From Cololabis saira (lineage: Eukaryota; Chordata; Actinopteri; Beloniformes; Belonidae): DNA of 64,000 bases. Positions within the stretch are counted from its first letter, which is position 1. The number at the start of each line of letters is the position of its first letter. The DNA lies in the NCBI RefSeq assembly GCF_033807715.1, contig NC_084599.1:33563660-33627659 (forward strand). Reading direction: 5' to 3'. The notes beneath the pieces were generated by a model. It was not told where the DNA came from, did no database searches, and was given only the letters and a program-made list of their open reading frames with translations. The position numbers were made by a program, and so were the translations under genes. Positions 1 through 14,032 of the stretch are shown piece by piece.

Positions 1-5
1 TCTCT

Positions 6-26
6 CACACACACACACACACACAC
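6..26. repeat. (CA)n microsatellite at window edge
   Basis: Pure CA dinucleotide run of about ten units at the extreme left edge; it may extend beyond the window. It is followed by a pyrimidine-rich stretch ending in CTACAG. Confidence 0.9.
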
Positions 27-27
27 C

Positions 28-3000
28 GGGTCTATATCCCTCTCTGCCTCTACAGTTCATGTTGGCGACGCTCCACTTGGCCGCTCGCACTCGTCTGACT
101 GACATGCTGCTCTGCTCTTTGTGTTTATTCAACAATGACTGAGAGCAGAGCGGCTCCTGCGCTCTACGGGGACGCAAAGATAACGACTCGCACAGACTTC
201 TGGCAGATGCTTGTCAGTATCAAACATCTTCAAAACTTCAAGTTAAAGCAACTCCCTATTCCTAAAGGATGATCCTGAGAGGGATTGTGGGTCAATTTCT
301 CTGCGATATTAGTCTGAATGTACTGTATGCTGGGGGCTCCGTGTTGAGTTGTATTTGCGTTTGCGCGGTGGTTTTTGCAGCACGAGCGCCAAAGCGACAT
401 CTGTATCACTCTGCTGTTATTGATGTAACATAATTACGTGTATTTTCTTCAGTTGTTCTTCCAAACTAATATTTGGCAGTCCTATCTCTCAGATCCTTTT
501 TTCTAACACAACATAATCCGGCACTAAAAATGTGGAAATTCACTCCTCTTGTGACTGAAATTGTTAAAGCAGAAATGTCTGGGCTCCAAATTGAGTTTTA
601 CAGGAGATCTGATGGTTTGTATTCAAAGTGAATGAACCCGGTTCTTGTGTGCGTTGGTTTCTGGTGTGCTTGTCAGGATCAGTGGTGGTTAGTTGTGTTG
701 TTTGCTCTCCATTGCAGCTATTCACGTTGTTTTTTTTTTTTAAATGTTGGTGTAACATGAGTCTGTTTGGCTCTGTGTTTTTATTTTTTCTTCATTGCTT
801 TGTAATTACAGCTGGTAGCTACATAGATGTTTAATCGTTTTATAGCTGAAGTCGAGGAATTTTTCCTTTTGAAGATTAGTTCCCTCAAATAGGTTTTACT
901 TGAGAGCTGGCAGATTAATAAGGCCACTTGCCCACCAAACCGAGTAAGGGATCTGCTAAAACAATAATCTGCTTTTTTCTCTCTCTCTATTATTTTAAAA
1001 GGGATACTCAAAGACATCTCATACGCCATTTTTGAACACACAGAATGATTAGTCAGGTCTTTTTTTTTTCAGTATGTCAATACCGACCTTGTCAAAAAGG
1101 CTCCTTTATTCTTTGTTGACCCAGATTTTTCTGTTTCACTGCTTTGTTTTAACCCTTATTCTGTGTTTGGAAATTGCATAATTACTTGAAGAGCTACTTG
1201 GTCTTTTAAGAAACTTTGACATGTATATATTTTGTCATACAAGGGGAAACGGTGATAAAGCAAACCTTTTCTACAAATAAATGATTATGTAATAAATCAG
1301 AAGCGTCCACTTCACAGATATAAACATGGGCCAAACTCGCTGAACATAATATTACGTATAAGTGGCGAGTTTTTAGTCATCTTGCTCTTGTTTATGATTC
1401 TGTTTCTCCATGTTTGAGAACCATTTTCTGTTTTGATTCAGATTTACTTGATAACTGGATAAAAACACAACCAGTCTTTTTTTTCTGATCAATTTCTTGT
1501 TCCTTTCACTGGAAAGAGACAAACTCCTTAATTTATCTCATTTCAGGGTGGATTTACTGTGACAATTAACTGTATTTTATTTCTTCACCAAAGGAGAGCG
1601 TGGCGAGTTTATATCATTGGTGATGTGCACCAATAACCTCTATAGGCCCCAAAAAGATATTCAACATACCAATACCACAAAAACATCTTTTTTTGGATAG
1701 TTTTAGATTGTACTGGGAGGTTATCAATATTTTGAGATATCATATTATGAATTCATTGAACTTGTAATGTAACCGTTTCCTGTGAAGTTACACAGCAAGA
1801 GCATCTTGTTCTTTACAACTGAAACAGACATCAATGGCAACATCTACACGACATGATCAGCTACATAACAGTGCAAAGGGAACATAGATGCAGGGAAAAG
1901 CTTCCCCTTGTGGTGTAAAAAAAAGCTCTTGGAAACTTGCAGAAATTGAGACTTGTGGTCCTTTGAAAGTTGCTGGATTAGCGTAAAACGTCTTCCTGAA
2001 TATCGTGTTTAAAGTGATCAGCATTAGTGGCAATGTGACAGTCTGTGTCCGTGCAACCGAAGCCTTTTATGGCGTCGTTCTTCAAGAGTCTCACACTGGT
2101 CGCGAGTGTTTACCCAACCACTTGATTCACACAAAAGACTTGAGGGGGGGGCTGAACTTCTGCTGCAGCCTTGTTTTTCAAAGGATTTATACAGTCACAT
2201 AAGACTCAAAAGCACACCATACTACTAAAATACAAGTGACAGATCCAGTCCTTGTGTAGAAACCGCATTGCTCCAGTTTGCCAGAATCGTTTCTGTAAAT
2301 ATTCAGGATGCCTCTACATTCTTTGAGGGAATGATGTTTTCGGAGCAAAGGCCGTGATGAAACTACGCAAGCTGTTAAATTGTTAAATGACCGTATAGAA
2401 AACCACTGATTCGTTGGTCGGGGTCTGGTTGATGTCTGGGGACTTTGTTCCTGACTCTGTCTGGCTTCGGGACACTCAGAGCGACGTTCTTTGAACTCCC
2501 AGTCCTCTTATAGGACTGCAGTTTTTCAGTCACGATAAATCACATCACCAACGTGCTGTACGCCGGTCATCTGGCACATCTAAACATCTCTGTTGGGTTA
2601 AAAGCTTTTTCCATAAAATGTTTTCACCCAGTCCGTTAAGCAAATCATTGATAAAGTAAGAAAATCTTGATTATTTCTCTTAAAACCTGACCATTTATTT
2701 GTATTTCGTGATTATTATCATGTAGTTATTGAGGCGGTGTGCTTAAATTTGCTCTTATTTCCTGGCAAAGTTAATTTTCTGTGTGCTGTACCCTAATCAT
2801 TATGTGAATTATGTGAGAAGGTTTGATGCCTGGCCATTTCCAGTGAGCATAACGTCAAAAAGTGCATTTCTGCAACCATGTCAGTATTTGGGAGGGGGTA
2901 CCATACTTGCCATACTTGCACACTCACAAATCTGTTATGGTTTGATGACCTCACCATAAAATAACTTCCTTTAGTTAAAATCAACGTTGTCTTTGTAGTC

Positions 3001-6000
3001 TTACCAGCCAGATGATTGGCCTGTTTTAAACAGAATCAAGTGGAGGGGAAGGTGCAGCAGGTTGTTTGTTGCTACTGGATCTCCGGATGGATCCACCACA
3101 GTTTTGCAGAATCTCTAAGGTTCTGTTTGATGCCAAAATTAGTCTTCGTGGTGAAATCTGCAGGAATGATAATGGAAGGGTATAACAGTCGTGGAGCATG
3201 AATATTTCTTGCTGTGTTTCTAAAAATAAACTGATAGTACCTCCGCCACTTTTGTTTTCCTCTCATTGACTTCATTCATGAAGGGAAAACTTGATACATT
3301 TAACTGGGGTCAAGTAGAAAACAGTTTTCCACAACCGAGCTTCCCCTGACCAGGAATTCATGCATTTACCCTGCGGGATGAATGTTGCCCTTTGCTAAGT
3401 GTTCGCTAATTTGTATTGAATTAAAAAAAAAATGTGAGGAGTGTTGAGGGGAAAATTGAGTTTACTCATTAAAGCAGTCCTTCTGTTTTTCATATTTCCA
3501 CTTGGCGTGCTTATTTCATTTCTCAGATGCTTATCAAAGCTGGCACCGACTTGGAACGCACACTGGTCTGAAATGTGCGCGCCGGTTTGGCCGTCCTGCA
3601 TGCCAACAGTCCTCTCACACCTCGCGCTTATTTTCCTGCCTCTCTGTATATATGCCTCTGTCTTTCTCCCAGTCTTTACTCCAGCAGGGCCCCCCCCCCT
3701 CCTTTTCTCAGAGAGCATTGATTTCAGCGGGGCAGGAAATGAAACTACATTGCCCCTACGACTCCCAGCAAGAGAGGGGGACCCGGGGAGGGAAGAGGAA
3801 GACCTTCCTGGAGCACGAGGAGTCTAATAGTGTATTTTTTTTATTCTTTTAAGAAAGGGATAAAAAGATTGATGGTTGGAAGAGATGAGCGAGGGAGGGA
3901 ATGGACCTGGCACAGAGCAGAGAAAGCTGAGAAGGGTACAAATGTTATAGAGATGAGAAAAATATTTTCATAGACGCATTTGACTGACAGCAGGCTTAAA
4001 TTAAGTGTCAGACATTTGTATCAGTCGAAAAGCTGAAAGAATGGAGTCGGGATGAGAAAAGGAAAAGTGAAATAAACAGACTCAGAGTAAGAGGGAAAGA
4101 GGGATCTCACTTTGGACTTGTGGCCCTGCTTTCTCTCGCAGTTCCTTTTCTTCATCCCTCAATCTGAAGTCATTGATCTGGTCCTTCAAGGGTCTTCGTA
4201 AGAGGCTTAGACCCGCGTGATTCCTCTGTGTGTTTGTTTAACCTCTGCGTTGCTGCCGCTGCAGTGTTCAGCTCTGCCCGCAAGAGCTCATTACCCCCTA
4301 TCTCTCCATCTTCCACCCTTTCATCCAGCCCTCGCCGGAGCTTCGGCAATCGGGACGGAGCCCACTTACGTACATTGCTAAAGTCCTCGTACAAAAATAT
4401 GTTGTGACCCTGTAAAATTGAGCATAATCGTGCCTGTAAAATAGCAACGTACACATGGTTGCATTTGGAATCGTTGAGCAACGCATACCGATGCTATTTC
4501 CCAACGCTAGGAAGTGGATTTCCAGCGTTGCACTGTCCCACGCTAATTTTAAGTGGAACATAAAACCTGTCATCCCATTACAGCCATAATTGGAGCAAAA
4601 GAGAGATGGCTCAGCTTCAAGATCTCTCCAGACATTCAGCCACGGTCTCAGTCCACTTGAGCAAAGTATTTATTGAGCTTTCCATTGAGACGTACAACTG
4701 TTTATACCGTCACAGGCGATGTGCAGTGATGTTTTGCAACAAGGCCGTGGCCTCTGTGTAGATGCACTCTTGGAAAAAATGAAAAAAGTCAAACTCTTGC
4801 TGAGAGAAGCGTTGCTTATTATTCCTGACATGCTCAGTTGGCACTGGTTCAGAATGGACAGATGGATTGTTGTTTCCACTGCTGGTACTTGTTTGGGTCT
4901 TTGGGCCAATGTCTGATGGCAAAGACGTCTGGTGGAGTTCGACTCTAGCAAAAGTTTATCGGCATTTATTCATTTTATTAATGTTTTTGTTGTGGCTGCG
5001 TCTCCGAAACCTCTAATAAAGAGAGAGAAGGGGGAATGGTTGGTTCTTTCCCAGCATCATTGTCACTTTGTCAGTTGTTTGCGGCCTCAACCGGACAGCA
5101 GTTACCCGTTGTCCCCCGTTGCCCTCACTTTGCCCCCTTGTTTGTTAATTTACTCTTCAATTTCGACCTGATTCAACTCCAGCCAGCTGGCCAGCTCCGA
5201 CTCCTCATGATGGCCCCGGAGCAGGAGGTGACATTGTTCATTGTCCTGGTATTTGTTTTTGTTTTGCATGTGTGTGTATGCAAGTGAACAGATGTGACTC
5301 TCTAAACATTTTAGCAAGCTAAAATTAACACGTTTCCAAGCAGCAAACGTCTGTTTATTATTGCTCAAATTAAGCGCTGCGGGCCGCTCAACTCTTCAGT
5401 TGACTTGGTGTCACGCAAACATTGTTGTGTCTTGATGGCCAAACGAGTGCTGTGTGATCTCGCCTCCATGTCAATATTGAGTGTTTAGCCTCAACATTTT
5501 AGTTCAGCGAAAGCCACATTTTGGAGCTTCTGTAGAAGATAACAACAAATATTTGGAGTATGGGGACGGCAGAGCCACTAGCGAAGTTAGAGACTCATTT
5601 ATACCGTTGGGAGTACTTAAGTAAGGGGATGTTATTCAACTGATGATGGTGTATCCAGAACTGATTGCATCTGCTTACCCGGTATACTTTGCTTTAGCAT
5701 TGATCCTTTTAAAGAGTTGCCACACAGTTGAGGTCAGTACGTGTCCTCGTCACAGCCAAAGTTAACTTCAGGCGTTGCGGTGGGCGATGTTCACAGCCTC
5801 CAGTGAATGAGAGTGCTGTCTGCTTGTGGTCAAGCAGAGATTTTATTCTATTATTGTTTCCACATTTTAAAGCGGCAATAAAAATTCTCGCATGCTGACA
5901 AATGTATTTCATTATTTGACTGGTTGTAGAAGAGAAAAAAAAGTAAAAGATCCACATCCCAAAACCGAAAACCCAGATGTCAAACCTAATGAACGGATAG

Positions 6001-6597
6001 CCAAATATAGGAAAGTGCAACCGATCCAGTTCTGATCAATTCCAATTTCAATTTTGGCTCCCAACGATAATATACAGTGGAATTATGATTAAACGATTAT
6101 TTTGCCACAGATTCTGTGGCGTGCTCTGAATGATGTCGGCGAATTTACTTGGCGATAGTAGAAGGACTTCTCCCATTTTGTGTGTAACATGAAGTCTATT
6201 TATTGAAGTTGTATCAAGGTCAAGTTGGTGTTTCTGGCCAAAAGCTTTAAAGGGAGTTTAGTTTTAGCAGCTCTGCCAACCTGATTTATTTAAATTTAGT
6301 CTGAACATGTATTTAATTTCACCATGTAAATTTCAACGTATTAAATCAAACGCCCCTCAAAAGTCAGTGGACAGTAGTTTTTGTCTTTACATAATCGAGT
6401 AGCCTTCTCCACATAGTTCAATATTCAGACTACTGTTAATTGATGAGCAAATGCTGTGTGATCTGGTCACCTTTGGGAGGTAAATGTTAAATGCCTGAAT
6501 GCATTTATTTTATTCGCTGTCCTAAAACATTTTCTGCTGCGTCACGATGGGATGAGCAAACTGGAAACATGGGACCACAGTTGAGCCTCCATGTTTA
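28..6597. other. Unique sequence, no gene recognised
   Basis: About 6.6 kb of mixed, mostly AT-rich sequence. Open frames here are short (128 codons or fewer) and use non-ATG starts or low-complexity sequence, with no recognisable domain. A short GC-richer, purine-rich patch lies near 3690-3830. I see no RNA gene, CpG island or well-bounded repeat. It reads as intron or intergenic DNA. Confidence 0.6.
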
Positions 6598-6605
6598 CTG
6601 GACAT

Positions 6606-6729
6606 TAGGGATGGGCGGTATGGACTAAAAAATGTATCACGATAATTTCTGGCATTTATCCCGATAACGATAAAAATGACGATAAAAAAAATACCAATTC
6701 AACATCATCAACGGGAATTTATCCTTTTT

Positions 6730-6804
<75 letters not shown>

Positions 6805-6847
6805 GGCTCATTTCTTTCTTTCTTTCTTTCTTTCTTTCAGTCTCATT

Positions 6848-6926
<79 letters not shown>

Positions 6927-7206
6927 AGCTCATTTCTTTCTTTCTTTCTTTCTGGCTCATTTCTTTCTTTCCTTCCTTCCTTCCTTCCTTCCTTCCTTCC
7001 TTCCTTCCTTCCTTCCTTCCTTCCTTCCTTCCTTCCTTCCTTCCTTCCTTCCTTCCTTCACGTACGTAACGCAGAACCATAAATTCGACTTTACACAAAA
7101 ACGTCATCAACGGGAATTTATCGTTTTTACCGTGAGATGACAAATTCTTACCGTGGGGAATTTTTTTGACGGTATATCGTGAACGGTAAAATATCGCCCA
7201 TTCCTA
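6606..7206 (-). mobile_element. hAT-like non-autonomous element carrying CTTT/CCTT array (copy 1)
   Basis: The element begins TAGGGATGGGCGGTATGG and ends with the inverted ATATCGCCCATTCCTA. It is flanked by a perfect 8-bp direct repeat, CTGGACAT (6598-6605 and 7207-7214), as expected for hAT transposition. Relative to the transposase strand inferred from the copy at 39346 it is inverted. Inside are the right-end block, an internal CTTT array (6725-6969), a CCTT array (to about 7059), then the left-end block. The fragment containing ATGGCGGATCTGAG is lost or degenerate in this copy, so the right end joins almost directly to the array. No transposase is present. hAT assignment rests on TSD length and on the BED relic in the sister copy. 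Confidence 0.85.
6725..7059. repeat. CTTT then CCTT tetranucleotide array inside hAT-like copy 1
   Basis: About 245 bp of CTTT units, interrupted by CTGGCTCATTT, CAGTCTCATTT and CTAGCTCATTT blocks, pass into about 90 bp of CCTT units. The same order and interruption type recur in the other copies, so the array belongs to the element rather than to the locus. Confidence 0.9.
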
Positions 7207-7214
7207 CTGGACAT

Positions 7215-9557
7215 GTGCTGGTTTATTGTAGAAAGGACCAGATTTCCTGCCCAACGCCGTCCTTGTTAACCCATCGCTAATGGGTGTAAACTTGTGCACG
7301 TGCTTAGGAAGTCCCAGCGCAGCCGGGGCTTTGCTGAATGAGCTGCGTCATTCTCGTTACGTAAACTGCCTCGAGAATCTGGAGAAAAATGAAAAACCCT
7401 GGTTTTAAATGCGGTTCCCGGTTACACAGCAGAGGTGGGTGTGTGCGGCCCGAGCGGTCGTGTAGCCAGCGTGATGGGTGTTAGGCGTTTTATAAAGTGT
7501 ACACCCTGTGTCCCAGTGCTGGTGGTCTTGGAAAGCCACCAAGATCCACGCGGCTGCTCTGTAATGTGAAAGCAATTAGCAGCCAGCAGTTTTACAGAGT
7601 GCCGATACGTGTGGAATAACAAAGGGGAATGTGGGTCAGCAGCGAGCCATAGGTGCACCGTGCGGCAGCTGCATTTCAAATCCAACTAATTTGAAGCAAA
7701 TTTAACAGTCATTTATCCCCCATATGTACATTAACTTGCCTTTTATTGATATATTTTTTTTATTGTGCCTTGCAATTATATGTAAAATTCTTAAAGAAGG
7801 CAAATAAAACATATAAAAACGGCATATATGTGATTCTTCAGTCTTTTGAGCTTCCAAAGAGGATCTTTGAATTCTTGTGAGCGTTCTTAGTCAAACCTTT
7901 TGACATATATGGGTTGTAGTGAGTTTAAACCCAGATTTGCAGGGCTCCTTGCAGACCTCTTTGATGTGTCCCCCCCCTACTTTATATCATCCGACTTTCA
8001 TTTTAGTGAGACAGACGTGGCCTCGATAGATATCCGACTCTAAGGAGGAACACAGTAAATCTGAGCCACACACATGTTCACATCAAGTTAGCTCGAGTTC
8101 CTTTTGTGTGTGGAATCTTTGTTTGCATTTTGTTTGTTTACAGTGTGTTATCAAGGTCCTACTCTCTGTCACATCTGGAAACACGCGGTTTATTTTATGA
8201 ACTGCTTAATAAGCGGAAAACACTCCCAGCTGCACGGAGAGAAACGTACCTTAAGCTGCTGTCTTTGTTTCCTCTCTCACTCTGTTGCTCGCATTGTTGT
8301 TGACAATATGTGCAGATTCACACAATTACACATGGAGGAACACTCGAAGTAACTCGGTGTGTTTTTCTACTTTTTTCCCTCCCTTTTTTTTCTTTTCTTT
8401 GAGCTACGGGAACACAATCTTTAAAACATGCGCATGACCTCGTCCTGAAAACAAATATGTTCCTAATAGTCTGTACGTACTTTCAACATAACCTTAAAGG
8501 TCAGATTGAGACGAGACAAGGAAGAGAACTTAGTAAGGTTACGAGCAGAGGAAGAGGATCCAAAGCCTCCTCATATGGCAAAGTAAGGGAAGGACAGTCC
8601 CGGAGGAGCATCCACCACACACACACGCCTCACTTCAAACCCCCAAGGAGCATATTTGGGCTATCTGAAGGTACCGGCGCTGGGACAAATCAACTCCGGG
8701 AGCTTAAAAACTGCTTTTGTTCTTAAATGGCCCTCGGAGACCTGTGCCTGCATGCTCTATCAGAAAATCATAAACTATACACAAAAATCATGAACTATAA
8801 CTACTGGAGTGTACACCCAATAAAAACAGAGGGAAGAAGAAGGAAAAAAACGAGATGAAAGACACAAAATGAAACATAAACAAAGCAGAGTTCAACATTT
8901 TATGAATGCTTGCACTTCGAATTGTAGAGTTAATGTGACCTTGACTAATGAGTAAAGTCATTAGGAGTTTGCCTGCTGACGGCACATTGGAGAGTTGAGT
9001 TTAATCAAAGCCATGCTGCATTTAACAACTAAGTTATTTCTAAACTGCGTATGAAGAAAGTAGAGCAGCATATTTAAGGTGAAAACTCACAAGTGTCTCG
9101 CCTGTAAACTGAATGTTACCTTCAGCTAAACATTCATGACTCATACTTTTTTTCTTTGTTCATTTTGGCCAACTTATTATTCATTTCTTAGTCACCCCAC
9201 CAGATAACGTAATTATCATGACTGTTTTGTTGTTTCTTTTTAGACCACCCTCTACTATTTGTCTTGCCCAGTCAAGACACGAAACCACATTAGCGATGGA
9301 GTCATTTTAGGCACCGTGTCTATCAAAACAAGTCCCACGCTTTCCAGAGTTTTGAAGGCTTACAGCCTCTCGCTCTTAACCCGTCAGTTCAGGATTGGCA
9401 AGTGTAACACTTGTTTTGTATCGAACAAACAACGACTGACTGATGCCACAAATGCACAATGGTGTGGACTGTTGCACAACAGTGTAATTCCACCGACTGC
9501 ATGTGCAGTTAGTTTGTGTACATCACAGATTTTAATGTAAACTATATCTAACTGGTA
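7215..9557. other. Unique sequence, no gene recognised
   Basis: About 2.3 kb with only short non-specific open frames. No repeat boundary, RNA gene or exon is recognisable. A pyrimidine run lies near 8370-8400. Confidence 0.55.
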
Positions 9558-9901
9558 ATGTTTATGTTTATGTTTATGTTTATTAAGGATCCCCATTAGC
9601 CGACGCACAAACGCCAGGCTAGTCTTCTTGGGGTCCTATTTAAAAAGTACAATATAAACAACAATACACAATAACATACAATTCCAGTTACAAAACATAC
9701 ACAGATCGAATTGCAATTAAAAAGAGAAGAAAAGAAGAAAAAGAAAAGAATAAATCACAGTTCCCAAAATGATAACATAACACTATTAACTCTCCAATCT
9801 AGAAAATGACTTAACATGTTTTTTGAATGATTTCTTGTTTGGAATGCTCCTAATATTTAAAGGAACAGTGTTCCATGATGAAATTGCTCTATATACAACA
9901 G

Positions 9902-10601
<700 letters not shown>

Positions 10602-10660
10602 TACAACAGTAATGCAGCTGCTTGTAGAGGTGCTTCTCATTACTCACCTATTTTTACAAT

Positions 10661-11728
10661 TAAATGACGCATAAAAAACAGAGAGGAAGGCTTCTCAGGG
10701 GCCAGGGAGCGAGAAAACACTTAGATCTGACGCAGAAGTCTCTTATTAGGGTGTTGTGATGCACGTAGCACCTACATACTTAATAATCTTTCGTTCAAAT
10801 GGAACCTAATGACAAGTATTTCTAAGGAGATGGTTATAGCTCTCTATCCTCACATCCTTCACATCCTGATAGGAGGACCTAAGACCAGACACATGCAAGG
10901 AGAAATGCTAACATAATGAAGTGCATAGCCTCAGCAAACATTATACATACATTTTTTAAAGCTGTGTTTCATATGCACTAACTTTGTCATCTTCGTATCA
11001 ACCTTGGTTTCATTTACCTTCTCATGCAAAGCCATAAATGTAGCGTAGCTTTCTCTCCCAGTAGACATGTTTGACTTTAGCACCGTGAGGAGTTTCCAGA
11101 AACTCTCCACCATATTTTCATCTGGCTGGTGTCGTGTAGCAAGAAGGAAAACCTTTGTTTAACCACCAACCTGGCTGATGAACCTGCACTGGTGAGCACG
11201 CGTGCCACTCCCGGGTCCCGGGGTTAAAACTGTGAACGCCTACCGGCCCTCCGAGAGATCGTTATTAACTGACGCCGCACTTTGATGTCCTCACGCAGCG
11301 CAGAAAATGAGAAGAGAACAATCTCCAGTGGGATGTGTAAAGTAGTCCATGCAAATCAGTGCACTTCCCTGAAATCTCTTGGCCTAGTCCCACAAGTACC
11401 ACCGGACCACCAAGATTTCCGTCCGACCTGCCTCTTGACCAGCTGATCTTTAAAACACAACAACAAAAAAAACAAGAGGAAAAGGATAGAAAAGAAAACA
11501 GTGCAGATGATGTCCCTATGGAGAGGAAATCCCAAGACTGGGCATTACTCATTTATTTGGACTGCTCACAGGGAAAGGACATTTACTTGAAGCCTGTTGG
11601 TCTCAACATCTTTAACGTTACACACAATGTTTAATTCCTGTGGGAGACAAACTGCGTTGATTGAAAAGTCCCCCATTTATTTTTGATATGTGTTTTTATA
11701 CATCAGTCGATTCAATACATATTTGACA
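10661..11728. other. Unique sequence, no gene recognised
   Basis: About 1.1 kb of ordinary sequence without recognisable coding, RNA or repeat features. Confidence 0.5.
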
Positions 11729-12231
11729 TAGGGTTGTTTGATTTTGCCCAAAAATAAAATCTCGATTTTTTTCTCTCAAAATCCGATTTTCGTTTATGAT
11801 TACGATTATTTTGTGAATTGACAAAAGGCAAAGAAATTATTTCAAATATGCTGTTTTTTTATTGAACATTTTCCCCATTGGGCTTTAAGTGCAAACTTTG
11901 CTCTTATTAAACCAAAAATGAATGAATAAAGTGCAAAACTCAGTAAAATAAGTTGAAAAAAAGTTTTAAAAAATATAAAAAAATATAAAGTTTTATCTCT
12001 GAAAAAAAAAATCAGCAAATCAGCACTTGCAAACATACAGTAAGTTATATTTCCAATTAAATAAACAAGACATTAATCATTAATATGGTATCAATCACTA
12101 ATATGTGTGCAGACAAGGTAAAAAAAAAAAAAAAAAAAGTGAAAAATCGATTTTACGATTTTCACGTTTTAACATCGTTCTAATTACATAATCGCGATTA
12201 CGATTTAAAATCGATTAATCGAACAGCCCTA
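11729..12231. mobile_element. hAT-like non-autonomous element, AT-rich
   Basis: Begins TAGGGTTGTTTGATTTTG and ends with the imperfect inverted counterpart AATCGAACAGCCCTA. Sub-terminal sequence near both ends is rich in repeated CGATTTT/AATCG motifs. Size (503 bp) and end sequence resemble abundant fish hAT MITEs beginning TAGGGCTG. Flanking octamers (ATTTGACA and ATGTTCAC) do not match, so the target duplication is eroded or my ends are off by a few bases. The interior is AT-rich and non-coding, with a poly(A) run near 12120. Confidence 0.65.
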
Positions 12232-12239
12232 ATGTTCAC

Positions 12240-13830
12240 GTATTAACTCGGTTCGTCATTCAATAAGCAGAATTCAGGGGCAGCCAAGGGGTCAGAGAAA
12301 GACACATTTTTGGGATGTTAAAGCGAAAGGAAACAAAGAAACAACGGGGAAGTGCCTGTCTGCACCATCTCAGTCTTGTTGCTGGTCTTTCTAGCAGATG
12401 ACCACGGACTATTTCTCGTACTTGAAGTGACTGTATTTACAGATGAAAATGTTTTTAACTTGATATCTCCGTTGTTTATTGCTCCCAAGCTTCTACTTAT
12501 TGGAGTTCACTTGGCAGCCACTTTGTCTGTTTTTTGGTGAATTATGAATTTTAAAAGGAAGAAGTGAGAAATTCACAGCGCATTGAAAGCTACTGGACCT
12601 TCAGCGGGGCAATGAGGCTTTCAAACGGGGGAGAAAAAGAGAGACAGAGACAGAGTCTGGATGCACGCTTGATCGCTGTGTTGAAGAAAGCTCCTTCGGG
12701 AGACCTGTAAAACACCGGTTTTAAGACCAGTATTCTCCAGCATACAGTACACGTGAACATGTCAGGCGCTTCTCAGTTTTTTTCTGTTGAAAAACTTGAA
12801 CGACGGAGTAGGATGTGCATCAGAGCAATTCCGCAGATGCAGGAGTTTCCAGTTTGATCTTTTGGTTTACCGTCCATTAATAAGCGACGAGACCAGAGGA
12901 TAAAAGGAAGACAGTGAAAAGATGGAAATGACCAAAAAAGAAAGGTAAAGGTAGAAGAGTGCAGTGTTATAACAGCTGGTTGAGAATGAATAGCGGATGA
13001 GACAAGAGAATGAAAGAGAAGGGCCAGCTCTTTTATGGGCCATGGTGAATGTGTGAAGAGAGGAGCGAGGGAGAGTTAATGTGTGGTTGGTTTGAATAGA
13101 AGGACCCCATGTCCTCGGTAATGTTAAATGAATAACTCCTGACCTCACAGAGGCTTTAATTGGTAGAAACACATTGTGGGATCATGAGAAAATGCACAGG
13201 CTGTTGTCTCTCCATGAACTGTTGCTGAATTACTCCGAAGACTTGTTGCTACGGTGACGTGATGAAACACATGTGCTGTACTCCCAGAAACCTGGAACAA
13301 TGCATATTTCTGTTCAGTATTTCCAAGAAACACAATTATCATTTCATAAATATTGATAAATATCAGGGAAAAGATGCAGAAGACAAATACTCTCAAATAC
13401 GTAATAAGAGATTTGTGGTAACAGAGGCTTTATATTGTTATTATTATTATTAGTGGTGGTCTTTAACAGCTTTAGGTCAGAGTGGGTTAAGATGTTGAGA
13501 TGCATGTCGTCAAATATGCAGCCAAAATGAATGAGGAGAAGGTTATTTATTTGTCTACCAAGCATTATCCATGGAGGAGTTGAGGAGAAGTTCTTGATCT
13601 GTGGAGTTGTAGCTACAGTAAAATATACAGACAATTTTGGGTTACGGTTTGAAATATTCAGAGCATAAATGAAGAATACAATGCATTATTAGTATTAGCC
13701 AAGAACTGAAATGATTAATTGTCCTATGGAGGTTGAACTAAAATGCACAAATTAGTTTTGTAGCTCGGAGAACTCCTGCAGGGGGCGGAGGCCGACTCCC
13801 GTTTGCTTTCTTGCTTCCTCGTTTGGTCTT
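12240..13830. other. Unique sequence, no gene recognised
   Basis: About 1.6 kb with no supported gene. Contains a short (TTA)n run near 13434-13452. Nothing else stands out. Confidence 0.5.
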
Positions 13831-13837
13831 TTTCTCT

Positions 13838-14032
13838 CAGAATAACTCAGATTAGGATGCATTATCTAGCACTAATAGCTCGATTTCAAGAGCTTCAGTT
13901 CGGATCGACTACAGCCAAGCTAAGGTGTATAGGCTACATGGCTTTTAAAACTTTGATATTGGTCAGCTTAAGGCAACAATTCGACTTTCAGTTAGTGCAC
14001 GTAAACGTACTGAATGTTGTTGCAACAGAGAT
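13838..14032 (+). repeat. Interspersed repeat fragment shared with 49944-50112
   Basis: From AATAACTCAGATTAGGA through AGCTCGAT(T/C)TCAAGAGCTTCA, ACATGGCTTTTAAAACT and AAGGCAACAATT to AAACGTACTGA, this segment lines up in order and orientation with 49944-50112. It is an end fragment of the longer repeat there. Non-coding in both copies. Confidence 0.65.

Noticed and set aside
60..150. Possible exon after CTCTACAG at the window edge (28-codon frame ending TGA)
   Set aside because: The acceptor-like sequence derives from pyrimidine-rich DNA next to a microsatellite; the peptide is not recognisable.
3395..3852. Overlapping frames of 107-128 codons on both strands
   Set aside because: Three frames are open at once because of local composition; no motif or splice context.
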